Assembly (NCBI GenBank): GCA_016872495.1
Contig: VGZT01000004.1
Coordinates: 1 to 64,000 of the forward strand
Length of the DNA stretch: 64,000 nt
DNA from: SAR202 cluster bacterium
GTDB lineage: Bacteria; Chloroflexota; Dehalococcoidia; Lucifugimonadales; Lucifugimonadaceae
Direction of reading: 5' to 3'
The translations under genes and the position numbers were made by a program. Positions 8,260-17,061 of this stretch are shown one piece after another. The first letter of the stretch is position 1; each line of letters starts with the position of its first letter. The notes beneath the pieces were generated by a model, which ran no database searches, was not told the DNA's origin, and saw nothing but the letters and a program-made list of their open reading frames with translations.

Positions 8260-9534
8260 GTGACGATGAATCTGGGCCTGGTGGGTTGCGGCGGCATGGG
8301 CATGCGGCACGCCAACGGGCTGATCGAGCTGGCACAGCACTTCAACAGCTTTCGCGTCGCGGCTCTGTGCGACCGGCATGAGCCGGCCGCGGCCCAGGTG
8401 GCCGCCACGATCGAGGGCGCACTTGGCTACCGCCCGCGCTTTCACTCCGACTTCGATCGAATGCTTTCGAGCGAAAAGCTCGACGCGGTGGCGATCGTGA
8501 CCGACACGCGAATGCACCATGCGTTCGCGATCCGGGCGCTGGGCGCGGGACTGCATGTCATCACCGAGAAGCCCATGGGGCTCACGATGCGGGCGTGTCG
8601 ACTGATGGCGGCCGCTTCCGAAAAGGCGGGCCGTAAGCTTGCCGTGGCCGAGAACTACCGCCGGGACCCCATGAACCGGCTGAGCAAGGCACTGCTTGAG
8701 GCCGGGGCGATTGGCACGCCCTACTTCACGATTCGGATCGTTGCGGGCGGAGGCTCACAGCTAATGCACAACACCGGATGGCGAGCGTTGAAGGCGCGTG
8801 CCGGTTCAATGGTGATCGAACAGGGCGTGCACGACGCCGACCTGCTGGTCTACTTCCTGGGCGACATCGAAACGGTGTACGCCGAGACGGGCCTCTTCCA
8901 GAAGATCCGTAAGCGGGCCGCCATGTCGCCGAACCTCGCCAGGTTCTACGGCCATCGCGTCGAGGACGAGTTCGCCGGGCAAGAAGTGGTCGAGCAGGAC
9001 CAGGAAGACACCGCCCTGGCATCACTCCGGTTTGTGTCAGGCGCGGCCGGCCAGTTCGGGATCACCAACGCGGCCATCGGCCATGGCGTCAGGAATGACA
9101 CGGTCCACGGCAGCGGGGGCACCTTGATCCTGCCGGGAAGCCGGTCCGGAGAGAGCCCCCAGATTCGCTACGAGGGCCGCGACAAGCCAGTAACGGGGGA
9201 CGAACTGCTGAAGCTCGTGCCGGATTTCGAGCTCGACGACAATACGGCGCCCTTCTGGGATGGCAAACGCCGCCTGAGCAGCTACGACATGCCGTTCGAA
9301 CTGATCGACCGCAAGGTCATCGCAGTCGAATACCAGGACTTCGCGCGCTCGGTCCTCGACGGCCTCGAGCCGGAAGTCGGCAGCGAAATGGGTGCCAAGG
9401 CGCTGGGCGTGATCTACTCGATGCTCGAATCCGGGCACGCACGCCAGCCCGTCCGGGTTGCCGACGTGATCTCAGGCAAGATCCACGCCTATCAGGACGA
9501 GATCGATCAGTCGGCGGGCATCAAGGGCGGCTAG
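8260..9534 (+). CDS. Gfo/Idh/MocA family oxidoreductase
   Basis: A 424-residue NAD(P)-dependent oxidoreductase. The N-terminal Rossmann motif GLVGCGGMGMRHANG is at residues 6-20, the EKP signature (ITEKPMG) near residue 104 and the usual C-terminal alpha/beta domain follows. Members oxidise sugars, inositols or related polyols. The start is GTG 8260 (ATG 8266 is equally possible), with a purine-rich GGGGG about 10 bases upstream. It follows the CoA-transferase gene by 44 bases. Its TAG is nested with the stop of the convergent SDR gene in a palindrome. The exact substrate cannot be read from the sequence. Confidence 0.88.
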   Translation: MTMNLGLVGCGGMGMRHANGLIELAQHFNSFRVAALCDRHEPAAAQVAATIEGALGYRPRFHSDFDRMLSSEKLDAVAIVTDTRMHHAFAIRALGAGLHVITEKPMGLTMRACRLMAAASEKAGRKLAVAENYRRDPMNRLSKALLEAGAIGTPYFTIRIVAGGGSQLMHNTGWRALKARAGSMVIEQGVHDADLLVYFLGDIETVYAETGLFQKIRKRAAMSPNLARFYGHRVEDEFAGQEVVEQDQEDTALASLRFVSGAAGQFGITNAAIGHGVRNDTVHGSGGTLILPGSRSGESPQIRYEGRDKPVTGDELLKLVPDFELDDNTAPFWDGKRRLSSYDMPFELIDRKVIAVEYQDFARSVLDGLEPEVGSEMGAKALGVIYSMLESGHARQPVRVADVISGKIHAYQDEIDQSAGIKGG

Positions 9535-9540
9535 CCGCCC
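9525..9540. other. Perfect palindrome containing both stop codons of a convergent gene pair
   Basis: GGGCGGCTAGCCGCCC is a perfect 16-base palindrome. The central CTAG supplies TAG stops on both strands: 9532-9534 for the Gfo/Idh gene and 9533-9531 for the SDR gene. It could fold in either transcript and act as a compact bidirectional end signal, but it has no U-tract. Confidence 0.6.
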
Positions 9541-10385
9541 CGAGCCTCTCCAGCAATCGGCCACTCCATGATCCCGTCCTGGGGGCGATAGCCGACGGCG
9601 TCGCGTGCCCGTTCGAGGTCGCGGAACCTGGCCGCGTTATCCGATAGCGCGTAGAACGTCTCGAATCCGACCGAATCAGGCGCTTCGACGCTCTTCCTGA
9701 TCACCTGGGCCGCGTCGCGCCTGCTCATGAATACCGCCGCAGCACTGGCCGAGCGAGGCCTGTCCTGGGCGTTGACCGCACCAAAGCGGATACAGATGAC
9801 GGAGATGCCCTTCGTCTCGTGGTAGAGCCTGCCGAGCGCCTCGCCTGCCACCTTCGTGTACGCGTAGAACACGGTTGGCCGTACCGGGTCCCGTTCAGAT
9901 ATGAGCCGCCAGGGACGGCCGTAGTCGTCAGCGCCAGCTCGCACTCGCCGCGCAACCTCCGGGATGCGCTGGTCCCGCCATTGCAGGAGCGACTTGAACG
10001 GCTCATCTCCGTGATACCCGCCCATCACGGAGCCGGACGACGCAAAGATGATCCGTCGCACGCCCGCCGCAGCGGCCGCGGCAAACACGTTCTGGGTGCC
10101 GACGAGGTTCACCCGCGTCAATTCGGCCTCGGTCGCCTCGATCAGCAGGGCCGAGAGGTGCACGACCGTGTGCACGCCTTCGAAGGCCGGACGGATCGCG
10201 TCGAGATCTGCGATATCGGCCTGCACGGTCTCAAACGGGGGTGACGCGCGCCGGTTGAGCGCACGTACGCGATGCGTTGCGGACAGGTCGTGGGCCGCGG
10301 CCGCGCCGATCAGCCCGCTCGCGCCGGTGACCAGGACGGTCCGCCGGCCCGGATTCGCAGGTGGCATCATGCGAGCGCTGGTCAC
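9531..10385 (-). CDS. NAD-dependent epimerase/dehydratase (extended SDR)
   Basis: A 284-residue extended short-chain dehydrogenase. It has the GASGLIGAAAA nucleotide motif near residue 21, D-x-x-D (ADIADLDA) near residue 56, the NVFAAAAAAGV segment, Ser in FASSGSV near residue 115 and the catalytic YAYTK (Tyr-x-x-x-Lys) near residue 175. It resembles uronate dehydrogenase-like and sugar-nucleotide epimerase-like SDRs. It lies 25 bases downstream of hisB on the same strand, so it may be carried at the end of the his transcript, without an obvious role in histidine synthesis. Confidence 0.85.
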   Translation of the reverse strand: MTSARMMPPANPGRRTVLVTGASGLIGAAAAHDLSATHRVRALNRRASPPFETVQADIADLDAIRPAFEGVHTVVHLSALLIEATEAELTRVNLVGTQNVFAAAAAAGVRRIIFASSGSVMGGYHGDEPFKSLLQWRDQRIPEVARRVRAGADDYGRPWRLISERDPVRPTVFYAYTKVAGEALGRLYHETKGISVICIRFGAVNAQDRPRSASAAAVFMSRRDAAQVIRKSVEAPDSVGFETFYALSDNAARFRDLERARDAVGYRPQDGIMEWPIAGEARGG

Positions 10386-10410
10386 TTCCCCCGGATCCGG
10401 TCTTGAAGGG

Positions 10411-11022
10411 CTATCCGATCACACCCTTGGTGCTGGGCACCGCGCCCGTCCGCGGATCGTAGGCGACCGCGTCCCGCAGTGCCCTTGCGAGCGCCTTGAA
10501 GATGGCTTCAGTCCGGTGGTGATCGTTCTTGCCCGCAAGGACCTGCACGTGGAGATTGCTCTTCGACTCGATCGCGAAAGCCTCCAGGAAGTGCCGGACC
10601 ATGTCCGCGGGCATCTCGCCCCCGTACTCCGGGGCGCCCGTGTCGACGACCGCGTAGCCCCGCCCGCCCAGATCGATCGCGACCATCGCCAGCGCTTCGT
10701 CGAGCGGCACGATTGCGTGCCCCATGCGCATGATCCCCCGTCGATCGCCCAGTGCCTTGTCGAGACATCGCCCCAGCGCGATCGCGGTGTCCTCTTCGAC
10801 GTGGTGCCAGCCCATCGAGGTACCGCCGGATGCCCGGGCCTGGACATCCAGCATCCCGTGCCTCGCCAGCGCCTCCAGCATGTGGTCGAGCATGCCGTTG
10901 CCGGTCGCCACCGACGCCTTGCCCGCGCCGTCGAGGTTCAAAGTGATCGAAATCTCGCTCTCGCCGGTCTTCCGGCTAAGCGTTGCAGTGCGTGCCGCTG
11001 GTTTGCGTGCTCTGGTAGTCAT
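10411..11022 (-). CDS. hisB: Imidazoleglycerol-phosphate dehydratase
   Basis: It dehydrates imidazole glycerol phosphate to imidazole acetol phosphate in histidine synthesis. At 203 residues it is a monofunctional IGPD. The metal-binding His/Glu motifs appear as two pseudo-repeats: DHMLEALARHG (near residue 46) with GWHHVEED (near residue 70), and HFLEAFA with NDHHRTEAIFKALARAL (near residue 165). Its ATG overlaps the hisC stop by one base (TAATG), indicating translational coupling. The N-terminal 12 residues are basic and variable. Confidence 0.96.
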   Translation of the reverse strand: MTTRARKPAARTATLSRKTGESEISITLNLDGAGKASVATGNGMLDHMLEALARHGMLDVQARASGGTSMGWHHVEEDTAIALGRCLDKALGDRRGIMRMGHAIVPLDEALAMVAIDLGGRGYAVVDTGAPEYGGEMPADMVRHFLEAFAIESKSNLHVQVLAGKNDHHRTEAIFKALARALRDAVAYDPRTGAVPSTKGVIG

Positions 11023-12131
11023 TAGCGGGTCTTCCGCCCCCCGGTCAGCTCAAAGCTTTCGTCCTTGATGGCCTCGATCACACGGTCAGTCTGTTCGGGC
11101 GTGCCGGCGCTGATGCGCAGCGCACGGCGCAGGCGCGGATGGCTGAAGTGCCGCACAAAGATACCGCGCCGCCCCAGCGCTTCGTAGACCTTCTTCCCCT
11201 CGCGCCCGAACTCGCACAGCAGGTAGTTTCCGTCCGACGGCCAGTAACGGATCCCCTGGATATGTTTCAGCTCTGCTTCCAGGCGCTTCCGCTGCGCAAC
11301 CAGCGTCCTGACGTTCTTCAGGAGCGGGGCCGGGTTGGCCAGGCTGGCAAGCACGGCGGCCTCGGCGGCCACGTTGATGTTGTAGGGCGGCTTGATGTCG
11401 AAGATGTGACGGACCAGGCCCGGGCTGGCGATCATGTAGCCGACCCTCAACCCGGCCACCCCCGCCCACTTGCTGAATGTCCGCAGGATGACCAGGTTCT
11501 CGTAGCGATCGACCAGGTGTGCGAGCGTCGTGCCCGCGAATTCAAAGTACGTTTCGTCGATGACGACGACTGGCCCCAGTTCGAGCAGGGCGACCGCCTG
11601 CGCTTCGGTGACCGAGTTGCCGGTCGGGTTGTTGGGCGAGCAGACGAAGATGATCTTGGTGCGCGGGTCGACCGCCCTTCGGATCGCCTCAAGGTCCAGG
11701 TCAAAGCTTTCGTCACGCTCCACCGAGACCACCGAAGCATCGTTGATCCGGGCGCAAAAGCCGTACATCCCGAATGTCGGCACCGCATCGATTACGCGAT
11801 CGCCCCGTTCGAGGAATAGCCTCATCAGGAGGTCGATAAGCTCATCGGCGCCCGCCCCGGCGACCAGGCGGTCTTCGGGCTGTTTCGTATACGCGGCCAG
11901 CGCGGCCCTGACCTTGCGCTGGTTCGGGTCCGGGTAGATGTTCAGGTGCGCCTTTGCGACCGCCTCCTTGACCGTCTCCGAGGGTCCGTAGGGGTTCTCG
12001 TTGGCGTTCAGCCGTATCACGTCCTCAGGCCGGATGCCCGCGCTGCGCGCGAGTTCCTCGGTCGGATCGACCGACGCGTAGGTATCGACCTTCTTGAGAT
12101 GCTGACGCACGAGGCGCTCGAAATCCGGCAT
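11022..12131 (-). CDS. hisC: Histidinol-phosphate aminotransferase
   Basis: A PLP-dependent class I/II aminotransferase that converts imidazole acetol phosphate to histidinol phosphate. The 369-residue protein shows NANENPYGPS near residue 38, the SPNNPTGN motif near residue 165, the D-x-x-Y segment VVIDETYFEF near residue 191, the PLP-lysine segment FSKWAGVAGLRVGY near residue 220 and the C-terminal Arg region RHFSHPRLRRALRISAGT. It follows hisD by 17 bases and overlaps hisB by one base. Related aromatic aminotransferases are possible, but the operon settles the call. Confidence 0.95.
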   Translation of the reverse strand: MPDFERLVRQHLKKVDTYASVDPTEELARSAGIRPEDVIRLNANENPYGPSETVKEAVAKAHLNIYPDPNQRKVRAALAAYTKQPEDRLVAGAGADELIDLLMRLFLERGDRVIDAVPTFGMYGFCARINDASVVSVERDESFDLDLEAIRRAVDPRTKIIFVCSPNNPTGNSVTEAQAVALLELGPVVVIDETYFEFAGTTLAHLVDRYENLVILRTFSKWAGVAGLRVGYMIASPGLVRHIFDIKPPYNINVAAEAAVLASLANPAPLLKNVRTLVAQRKRLEAELKHIQGIRYWPSDGNYLLCEFGREGKKVYEALGRRGIFVRHFSHPRLRRALRISAGTPEQTDRVIEAIKDESFELTGGRKTR

Positions 12132-12148
12132 TACCCGCCCGTCCGACT

Positions 12149-13480
12149 CTATTCGCCCAGAAGTTTGCGCAATCGTATCTCAGCTGCCCGAGCGTGGCCC
12201 GCCAGCCCTTCGACGTGCGCCAGCCGCGCCGCATCTCCCGCAACCGAAAGGAACGTCTTCTCGTCCATGTCCAGCACCGGCATCACGCGCAGGAAGGTGC
12301 GCACGCTGACGGCGGAGGCGAAACGGGCCGTGCCGGCGGTCGGCATCACGTGGCTCGGTCCGGCCACGTAGTCGCCCATGACCTCGGCCGAGTGCTCGCC
12401 AATGAACAGGCCGCCCGCGGCCCGCACCAGCGACCGATACCGATCGAAATCGTTCACCATGACGCACATGTGTTCCGGCGCAATGTCGTTGGCCACCTCG
12501 AAGGCCTCTTCAATGGTCGATACGACCACCGCCGCGCCGTTGCTCCGCAGCGCGGCCAGGGCGAGCGACTTGCGCGGCAGGTCGGCCAGCTGCCGCTCAA
12601 GCTCTCTGTCCACCGCATCGGCGAGTGCAGATGATGTCGTCACGAGCACGGGCGCCGCCATCGCGTCGTGCTCCGCCTGCGCGATCAGGTCGGCTGCGCA
12701 CAGCTCTGGATCGGCGGAGCCGTCGGCCACAATCAGCGTCTCGGTGGGACCGTAGACCCCGTCGATCCCGACTTCTCCGTACAGGGCACGCTTGGCGGCC
12801 GTGACGAACACGTTGCCCGGGCCGCATATGAGGTCGACCCTGGGAATCGTCTGCGTCCCGATCGCCAGCGCGGCGATCGCCTGCGCCCCTCCGATCCTGA
12901 AAACCCGATCGACGCCCGCCACGGCGGCAGCGGCCAGCACGGCCGGGTGCGGCAGCGTGTCGCCCGGCGATGGCGTGCACAGGACCAGCTCCTCGACGCC
13001 CGCCACACGCGCAGGGACCGCCAGCATCAGCACGGTTGACGCCAGCGGCGCGCTGCCACCGGGCACATATCCACCGACCCTGCGGATCGGGGTGACCATC
13101 TCGCCATAGCCGGCGGCTGGATCGTTCCAGCTGGTGGGCCGCGCCCTCTGCTGAAATTCCTCGACTCGCCGCGCCGCGTTTTCCAGCGCCCGGCGCGTCT
13201 CCAGGCTCACCGTCTCAAGTGCCGCTTTGATCGCCTTGCGTGGCACCTCGATCGAATCCGGGGCGACACCATCGAGTGCCTCTGTGATGCGGCGTACTGC
13301 GCGGTCGCCTTCCGCGCGCACTTCGGCGATGACATGGGCGGCAACCTCGGACGGGCTTAATGCGCGCCCGAACGCGGCCCGCGTGCGCTCCTGTACCGCG
13401 GCCGGCACCTGGCTGCTACCCGGCACCTGGCTACGGCTGGCAAAAAGCTGCCTCGCCTCGGCGCTGCTCAGGCGCCTCAA
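12149..13480 (-). CDS. hisD: Histidinol dehydrogenase
   Basis: A zinc- and NAD-dependent enzyme that oxidises histidinol twice to histidine. From TTG at 13480 it is 443 residues, close to the usual 430. Seen motifs are PIRRVGGYVPGG, the ICGPGNVFVTAAKR segment, AQAEHDAMA (Glu/His of the active site) and PTAGTARFASAVSV. The TTG start is supported by an overlap with the hisG stop (TTGA) and a GGGAG a few bases upstream. A longer frame to 13552 adds residues that are only antisense to the hisG C-terminus. Confidence 0.96.
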   Translation of the reverse strand: MRRLSSAEARQLFASRSQVPGSSQVPAAVQERTRAAFGRALSPSEVAAHVIAEVRAEGDRAVRRITEALDGVAPDSIEVPRKAIKAALETVSLETRRALENAARRVEEFQQRARPTSWNDPAAGYGEMVTPIRRVGGYVPGGSAPLASTVLMLAVPARVAGVEELVLCTPSPGDTLPHPAVLAAAAVAGVDRVFRIGGAQAIAALAIGTQTIPRVDLICGPGNVFVTAAKRALYGEVGIDGVYGPTETLIVADGSADPELCAADLIAQAEHDAMAAPVLVTTSSALADAVDRELERQLADLPRKSLALAALRSNGAAVVVSTIEEAFEVANDIAPEHMCVMVNDFDRYRSLVRAAGGLFIGEHSAEVMGDYVAGPSHVMPTAGTARFASAVSVRTFLRVMPVLDMDEKTFLSVAGDAARLAHVEGLAGHARAAEIRLRKLLGE

Positions 13481-14514
13481 GGGAGCTCCCCGCCATCCTG
13501 CAACCAGCCTCTGGCTCGCAGGGATTCGATCAGGCGGTCGTAAGCCTCGCACTGCGCGCGGAAAACGTACGTGGCGTCGTTCACCGTGAGCCCGCTGCCG
13601 CCGAGCTGCCTGAAATGGTCGACAACCTGCAGCAGGTCGGTACGCTTGACGACGACCTGCACCTGGAACCAGCTTTTTCGATCGTCGCTGTAGACATCGG
13701 AGATCGTTGGACCCTGGATGCCGGCCAGGTGACGTTTCGACATCACCCGCGTCGCGACCGCTTCGGCCGAATCACCCTGGATATTCGCGGTCACGCGCTG
13801 GAAACCGCGCGCCCTCAGCGTGGCCTCCACCCGCTCCAGCAGGCCACGCGTCAGCGCCAGCTTGGTGCGGTCGGTGCCCAGCAGGCGGCCGTTCCCGATC
13901 ATCGCGGCCTGCGACGCAATAACCACCCCGTCCCGCAGGGGCCGCAGGCGGTTCTCCCGCAATGTCGTCCCGCTCGCCGTTACGTCGGCAATCAGGTCCG
14001 CGTAACCCATGATCGGCGCGGCTTCGAGCCCCCCGCCAGCGTGGACCAAAGTGAAGTAGTTGATGCCGTGGCGGTGCAGGTACCGGCGGACCAGGCGCGG
14101 GTACTTGGTCGCCACGCGCAGCTCCTTGCCCTTCTCCCTGAATTCGAGCGCGAGGTCCGCCAGGTCAGCCAGCGTCGTCACATCCAGCCAGCCGTCCGGG
14201 ACTGCCAGCACCAGGTTCGCTTCGCCGAAGGCGAGGTCGCCGTACAGCTCGATCGAGTCGCCGCCCTCGCGTCGATATTCGAGGTACCGGTCCAGGCCCG
14301 TGATGCCGATGTCGGCGCTTTCGCCATCGACCTCCTGCGTGATGTCCGAAGAGCGCTGGAAGAGCACCTCGACCCCCGGCATCGAAGGTATCTCGGCCGT
14401 GTACCGCCGCGGGTTGGCGCGATTGACCTGCAGCCCGCAGCTCCTGAGGAGATCGAGCGTGGGCGTCTCCAGGGCGCCCTCGGACGGGATTGCGAGCCTG
14501 AGTCCGGTCATCAC
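13477..14514 (-). CDS. hisG: ATP phosphoribosyltransferase, long form
   Basis: It starts histidine synthesis by joining ATP and PRPP. The catalytic half shows LRLAIPSEGAL near residue 5, ADIGITGLDRYLE near residue 68 and ADLIADVTASGTTLREN near residue 175. The last 85 residues or so (from GIQGPTISDVYSDDRKSWFQVQ) match the ACT-like regulatory domain of the long, histidine-inhibited HisG class. At 345 residues it is longer than typical long HisG, with extra sequence in the middle. Long-form enzymes normally work without HisZ, so the adjacent HisS/HisZ-like gene is unexpected. The GTG start at 14514 overlaps the upstream stop; ATG 14511 is an alternative. Confidence 0.94.
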   Translation of the reverse strand: MMTGLRLAIPSEGALETPTLDLLRSCGLQVNRANPRRYTAEIPSMPGVEVLFQRSSDITQEVDGESADIGITGLDRYLEYRREGGDSIELYGDLAFGEANLVLAVPDGWLDVTTLADLADLALEFREKGKELRVATKYPRLVRRYLHRHGINYFTLVHAGGGLEAAPIMGYADLIADVTASGTTLRENRLRPLRDGVVIASQAAMIGNGRLLGTDRTKLALTRGLLERVEATLRARGFQRVTANIQGDSAEAVATRVMSKRHLAGIQGPTISDVYSDDRKSWFQVQVVVKRTDLLQVVDHFRQLGGSGLTVNDATYVFRAQCEAYDRLIESLRARGWLQDGGELP

Positions 14515-15935
14515 GCCGGCACTCTAGTAGTCGAGCCGTCGGCCGCTACCAGGACGACCCCGGCGCCGCAGGCCCGGGCAGCAGCCCGCAGCTCCTGCTT
14601 CGTGGCCGGAGGCGAAACAATGGCGGCGGTGCCGCTCCTGCGCAACTCTGCCGCGTATGCGATCGCTGCCTGCATTGCATCGGGGCTGGCCGGTGCGATC
14701 AGCTCGCACTTCCGGGGCTTGCCCTGCCTGGCGCCAGGCAGGACCTCTACCAGCACATCCAGGTTGTAGGCGAATCCAATGGCGGGGATGTCCTCTCCCG
14801 CGCCGAGCGAGTTCATCAGGCCGTCGTAGCGCCCGCCCCCGCCCAACGAGGTCGTGCCGTCCGAAGCCGTCAGATCGAAAACGCACCCGGTGTAGTAGGC
14901 GATGTCGCGGGCCAGGCCAAAATCGACCGTGATGGAGTTCTCGGGTACACCCTGCGCGACTGCGGATTCGACCACTGCTACGAGACCAGCGAACGGTGCG
15001 TCGCCGAGCCCCGCCGCCCGGGCCGCCGCGCGCCCTCGCTTCACCGTCGCCGCGACCGGTCCTCGCACCGTGGCGAGAGCGGCGACAAACTCGAGCGCCC
15101 TGTTGAGCGCTGCCTCGTCGTCCAGCGATTGCAGCTTGCGCGCCAGCCTCGCCATGACCTCCTCGGCCGTGCGAGCGCCACTGATCTGGCCGATCGGGCC
15201 GCCAAGCGTGCGCGACAGCAACGACTCCACGGCATCGGTCGACGCCCCCCCGGAGCCGCCGTCCTTCGCAGTTGATCCGTTCGACCTGAACAGACCCATT
15301 TCCTGGGCGGCCTTCCGGGTCCCGGCCACGGCATCCTTGCCCGCCCGGAGCCTGCCCACGCTCTGGACCAGGAAGTGCTGCGCGCGGTCCGACAGCCCAA
15401 AGTTCCCGAGCAGCTGCCACAGGAGACCGACGTGCCCGATCGTGACCCGCGGCGACTTCACCCCGAGCTCTTCTAAACCCGACCAGGCGGTCGAAATGAT
15501 TTCCCCGTCGCCGAATGGCGCGGCGCCGCCGATTAGCTCTGCTCCGGCCTGCACGAACACACCGGGCTCTTGTTCGGCCGGGGTGCCCGGGGTCGGATAT
15601 CGAAATACGGGGCCGCAGTAGTGGTAGCGGAGCGGGGTTCCTGCGGTGCCGACAACCTCGATGACGTGCCGGATGACCGGCGCGGTGAACTCTGGCCTCA
15701 GGCTGACTGGATAGCCACCCGGGTCGGCGAAGCTGTAGAGCCTGCTCGCAAGCTCTCCGCCTGACTTGCGCAGGAACAGCTCGGTCTGCTCCAGAAGCGG
15801 GGTATCCAGCTGGCGATAACCGCGCAACTCCAGGTGCTGGCGACATGCGGAACGGACGGCGTCCAGCCGCCCGAGGGCGTCCGCGTCGAGATCCCGGGCC
15901 ATCGGCAGGCGCCTGACTAAACTGGTGTTTGCCAT
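14511..15935 (-). CDS. Histidyl-tRNA synthetase-like protein (HisS or HisZ)
   Basis: A 474-residue class II aminoacyl-tRNA synthetase homologue. Motif 1 region is DTPLLEQTELF; motif 2 region is CGPVFRY then GVFVQAGAELIG near residue 132. The histidine-binding loop reads LARDIAYYTGCVFDL where true HisRS has RGLDYYxxTxFE. Motif 3 is SLGGGGRYDGLM near residue 371, and a small anticodon-binding-like domain ends the protein. It lacks the strict R-G-L-D-Y-Y and has an F-G-DGEII segment as in HisZ. As first gene of the his operon it may be an ATP-phosphoribosyltransferase regulatory subunit, but a divergent HisRS cannot be excluded. TACAAT (15979-15974) upstream could be its -10 box. Confidence 0.75.
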   Translation of the reverse strand: MANTSLVRRLPMARDLDADALGRLDAVRSACRQHLELRGYRQLDTPLLEQTELFLRKSGGELASRLYSFADPGGYPVSLRPEFTAPVIRHVIEVVGTAGTPLRYHYCGPVFRYPTPGTPAEQEPGVFVQAGAELIGGAAPFGDGEIISTAWSGLEELGVKSPRVTIGHVGLLWQLLGNFGLSDRAQHFLVQSVGRLRAGKDAVAGTRKAAQEMGLFRSNGSTAKDGGSGGASTDAVESLLSRTLGGPIGQISGARTAEEVMARLARKLQSLDDEAALNRALEFVAALATVRGPVAATVKRGRAAARAAGLGDAPFAGLVAVVESAVAQGVPENSITVDFGLARDIAYYTGCVFDLTASDGTTSLGGGGRYDGLMNSLGAGEDIPAIGFAYNLDVLVEVLPGARQGKPRKCELIAPASPDAMQAAIAYAAELRRSGTAAIVSPPATKQELRAAARACGAGVVLVAADGSTTRVPA

Positions 15936-16039
15936 GCGTGACGAAATCCGTAACGTGCGCTGGTAGACCAGCCATTGTACACAGGGCCCACTGGTGGGAC
16001 GGGATAGCCACGATACCGTTCCGGCGAACGGATTGCTCC

Positions 16040-16045
16040 TATAAA
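16040..16045 (+). promoter_or_regulatory. -10 box of degV gene, leaderless arrangement
   Basis: TATAAA ends 11 bases before the ATG at 16057. A start site 6-8 bases past the box would leave almost no 5' untranslated region. No clear -35 hexamer is seen. Confidence 0.5.
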
Positions 16046-16056
16046 ATCCCGCCCCT

Positions 16057-16950
16057 ATGCAACCTCACCGGGCCGATTCCGCCCCGCGCAAGCGACGCCG
16101 GGTAGCCGTCGTGACGGATTCCGCGACCGCCCTGCCCCACGACCTCGCCTCCGCCCGCGGCATTCGCATCGCCCGGATGGAAATCACGCTCGGTGACAGA
16201 ACCTACGATGACGGACCGCAGGGCCTCGGTGACGAGCAGTTCAGGCTCCTTCGTGAAGGCAGGGCCGTGCCCCAGACGGCCGCCCCTCGACCCGCTGCCT
16301 GGCTGGAACAGATCCGGGCCGCCGCAAGCGAGGCCGAGTCGGTCCTTTGCATTGCACTTGCGTCACGCCTCAGCGCATCGTTCGACAGCGCGCGCACTGC
16401 GGCCGAGCTCGCTGCGGCAGAGTTGCCGGGTACTGAGGTACGCGTTTTCGACAGCGACTCTGCGGCGGGGTCTGAAGCCCTGGTGTCGCTCGCGGCGGCC
16501 AGCCTGGCCGCTGCTGGCGCTGATCTCGCTGCCGTGGAGGAGCAGGCCCGAATGGTTGCTGGACGAGTGAGGTTGCTCGCCTACCTGGACACCCTCGTAT
16601 ACGTCTGGCGGAGCGGGCGCGTCCCCCGGATCGCCGTGTGGGCGACAAACCTGTTCGACGTGAAGCCGGTCATGGAGTGGTACCGCGGCAAGGTCGGCTT
16701 GGTGGCCCGGCCCCGCGCGCGCTCTCGTGCTGCGGCCCGCCTCTTCGCAGAGTTCGCCCGCGACGCAGCCGGCAAACGCGTCCACGTCGTCGTCATGCAC
16801 GCTGACGCCCAAGCCGACGCCGTGGCTCTGAGAGATCGCATCGCCAGGGAGTTCGACACTGCCGAACTGCACCTGACGAGCTTCGCTGCGTTCATGGCAG
16901 CGCACACCGGGCCGGGACTCGTGGGGGTCGCCTACTGGACGGAAGACTAG
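16057..16950 (+). CDS. DegV family fatty-acid-binding protein
   Basis: A 297-residue DegV-fold protein. In bacteria with the FakAB system, DegV proteins (FakB) bind a fatty acid and present it for phosphorylation. Visible features are the N-terminal VAVVTDSATALP (residues 18-29), the Gln-Thr-Ala-Ala-Pro-Arg-Pro loop near residue 73 in place of the usual T-S-x-P-S, and the C-terminal AAHTGPGLVGVAY segment that contributes to lipid head-group binding. The first 15 residues are basic and variable. It is divergent from the his operon. No fakA is seen nearby, so its lipid role is inferred from the family. Confidence 0.88.
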   Translation: MQPHRADSAPRKRRRVAVVTDSATALPHDLASARGIRIARMEITLGDRTYDDGPQGLGDEQFRLLREGRAVPQTAAPRPAAWLEQIRAAASEAESVLCIALASRLSASFDSARTAAELAAAELPGTEVRVFDSDSAAGSEALVSLAAASLAAAGADLAAVEEQARMVAGRVRLLAYLDTLVYVWRSGRVPRIAVWATNLFDVKPVMEWYRGKVGLVARPRARSRAAARLFAEFARDAAGKRVHVVVMHADAQADAVALRDRIAREFDTAELHLTSFAAFMAAHTGPGLVGVAYWTED

Positions 16951-17061
16951 GGCCAATCGGCAATTAGACGCCCCAAAAGCTGGAGGTCTGAAACCTGCTA
17001 TTCCCCGCCTCGGGCCAGCATCGCAGACGTGCCGCAAGCTCCTCTCAATTGTCGATTGTCC

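Noticed and set aside
14524-16011. A 495-residue minus-strand frame overlapping the HisS-like gene
   Set aside because: It is Arg/Gly-rich antisense-frame translation of a GC-rich gene; the overlapping frame carries clear synthetase motifs.
16951-17061. Gene in the gap after DegV
   Set aside because: Only about 110 bases with no start, ribosome site or protein-like frame.
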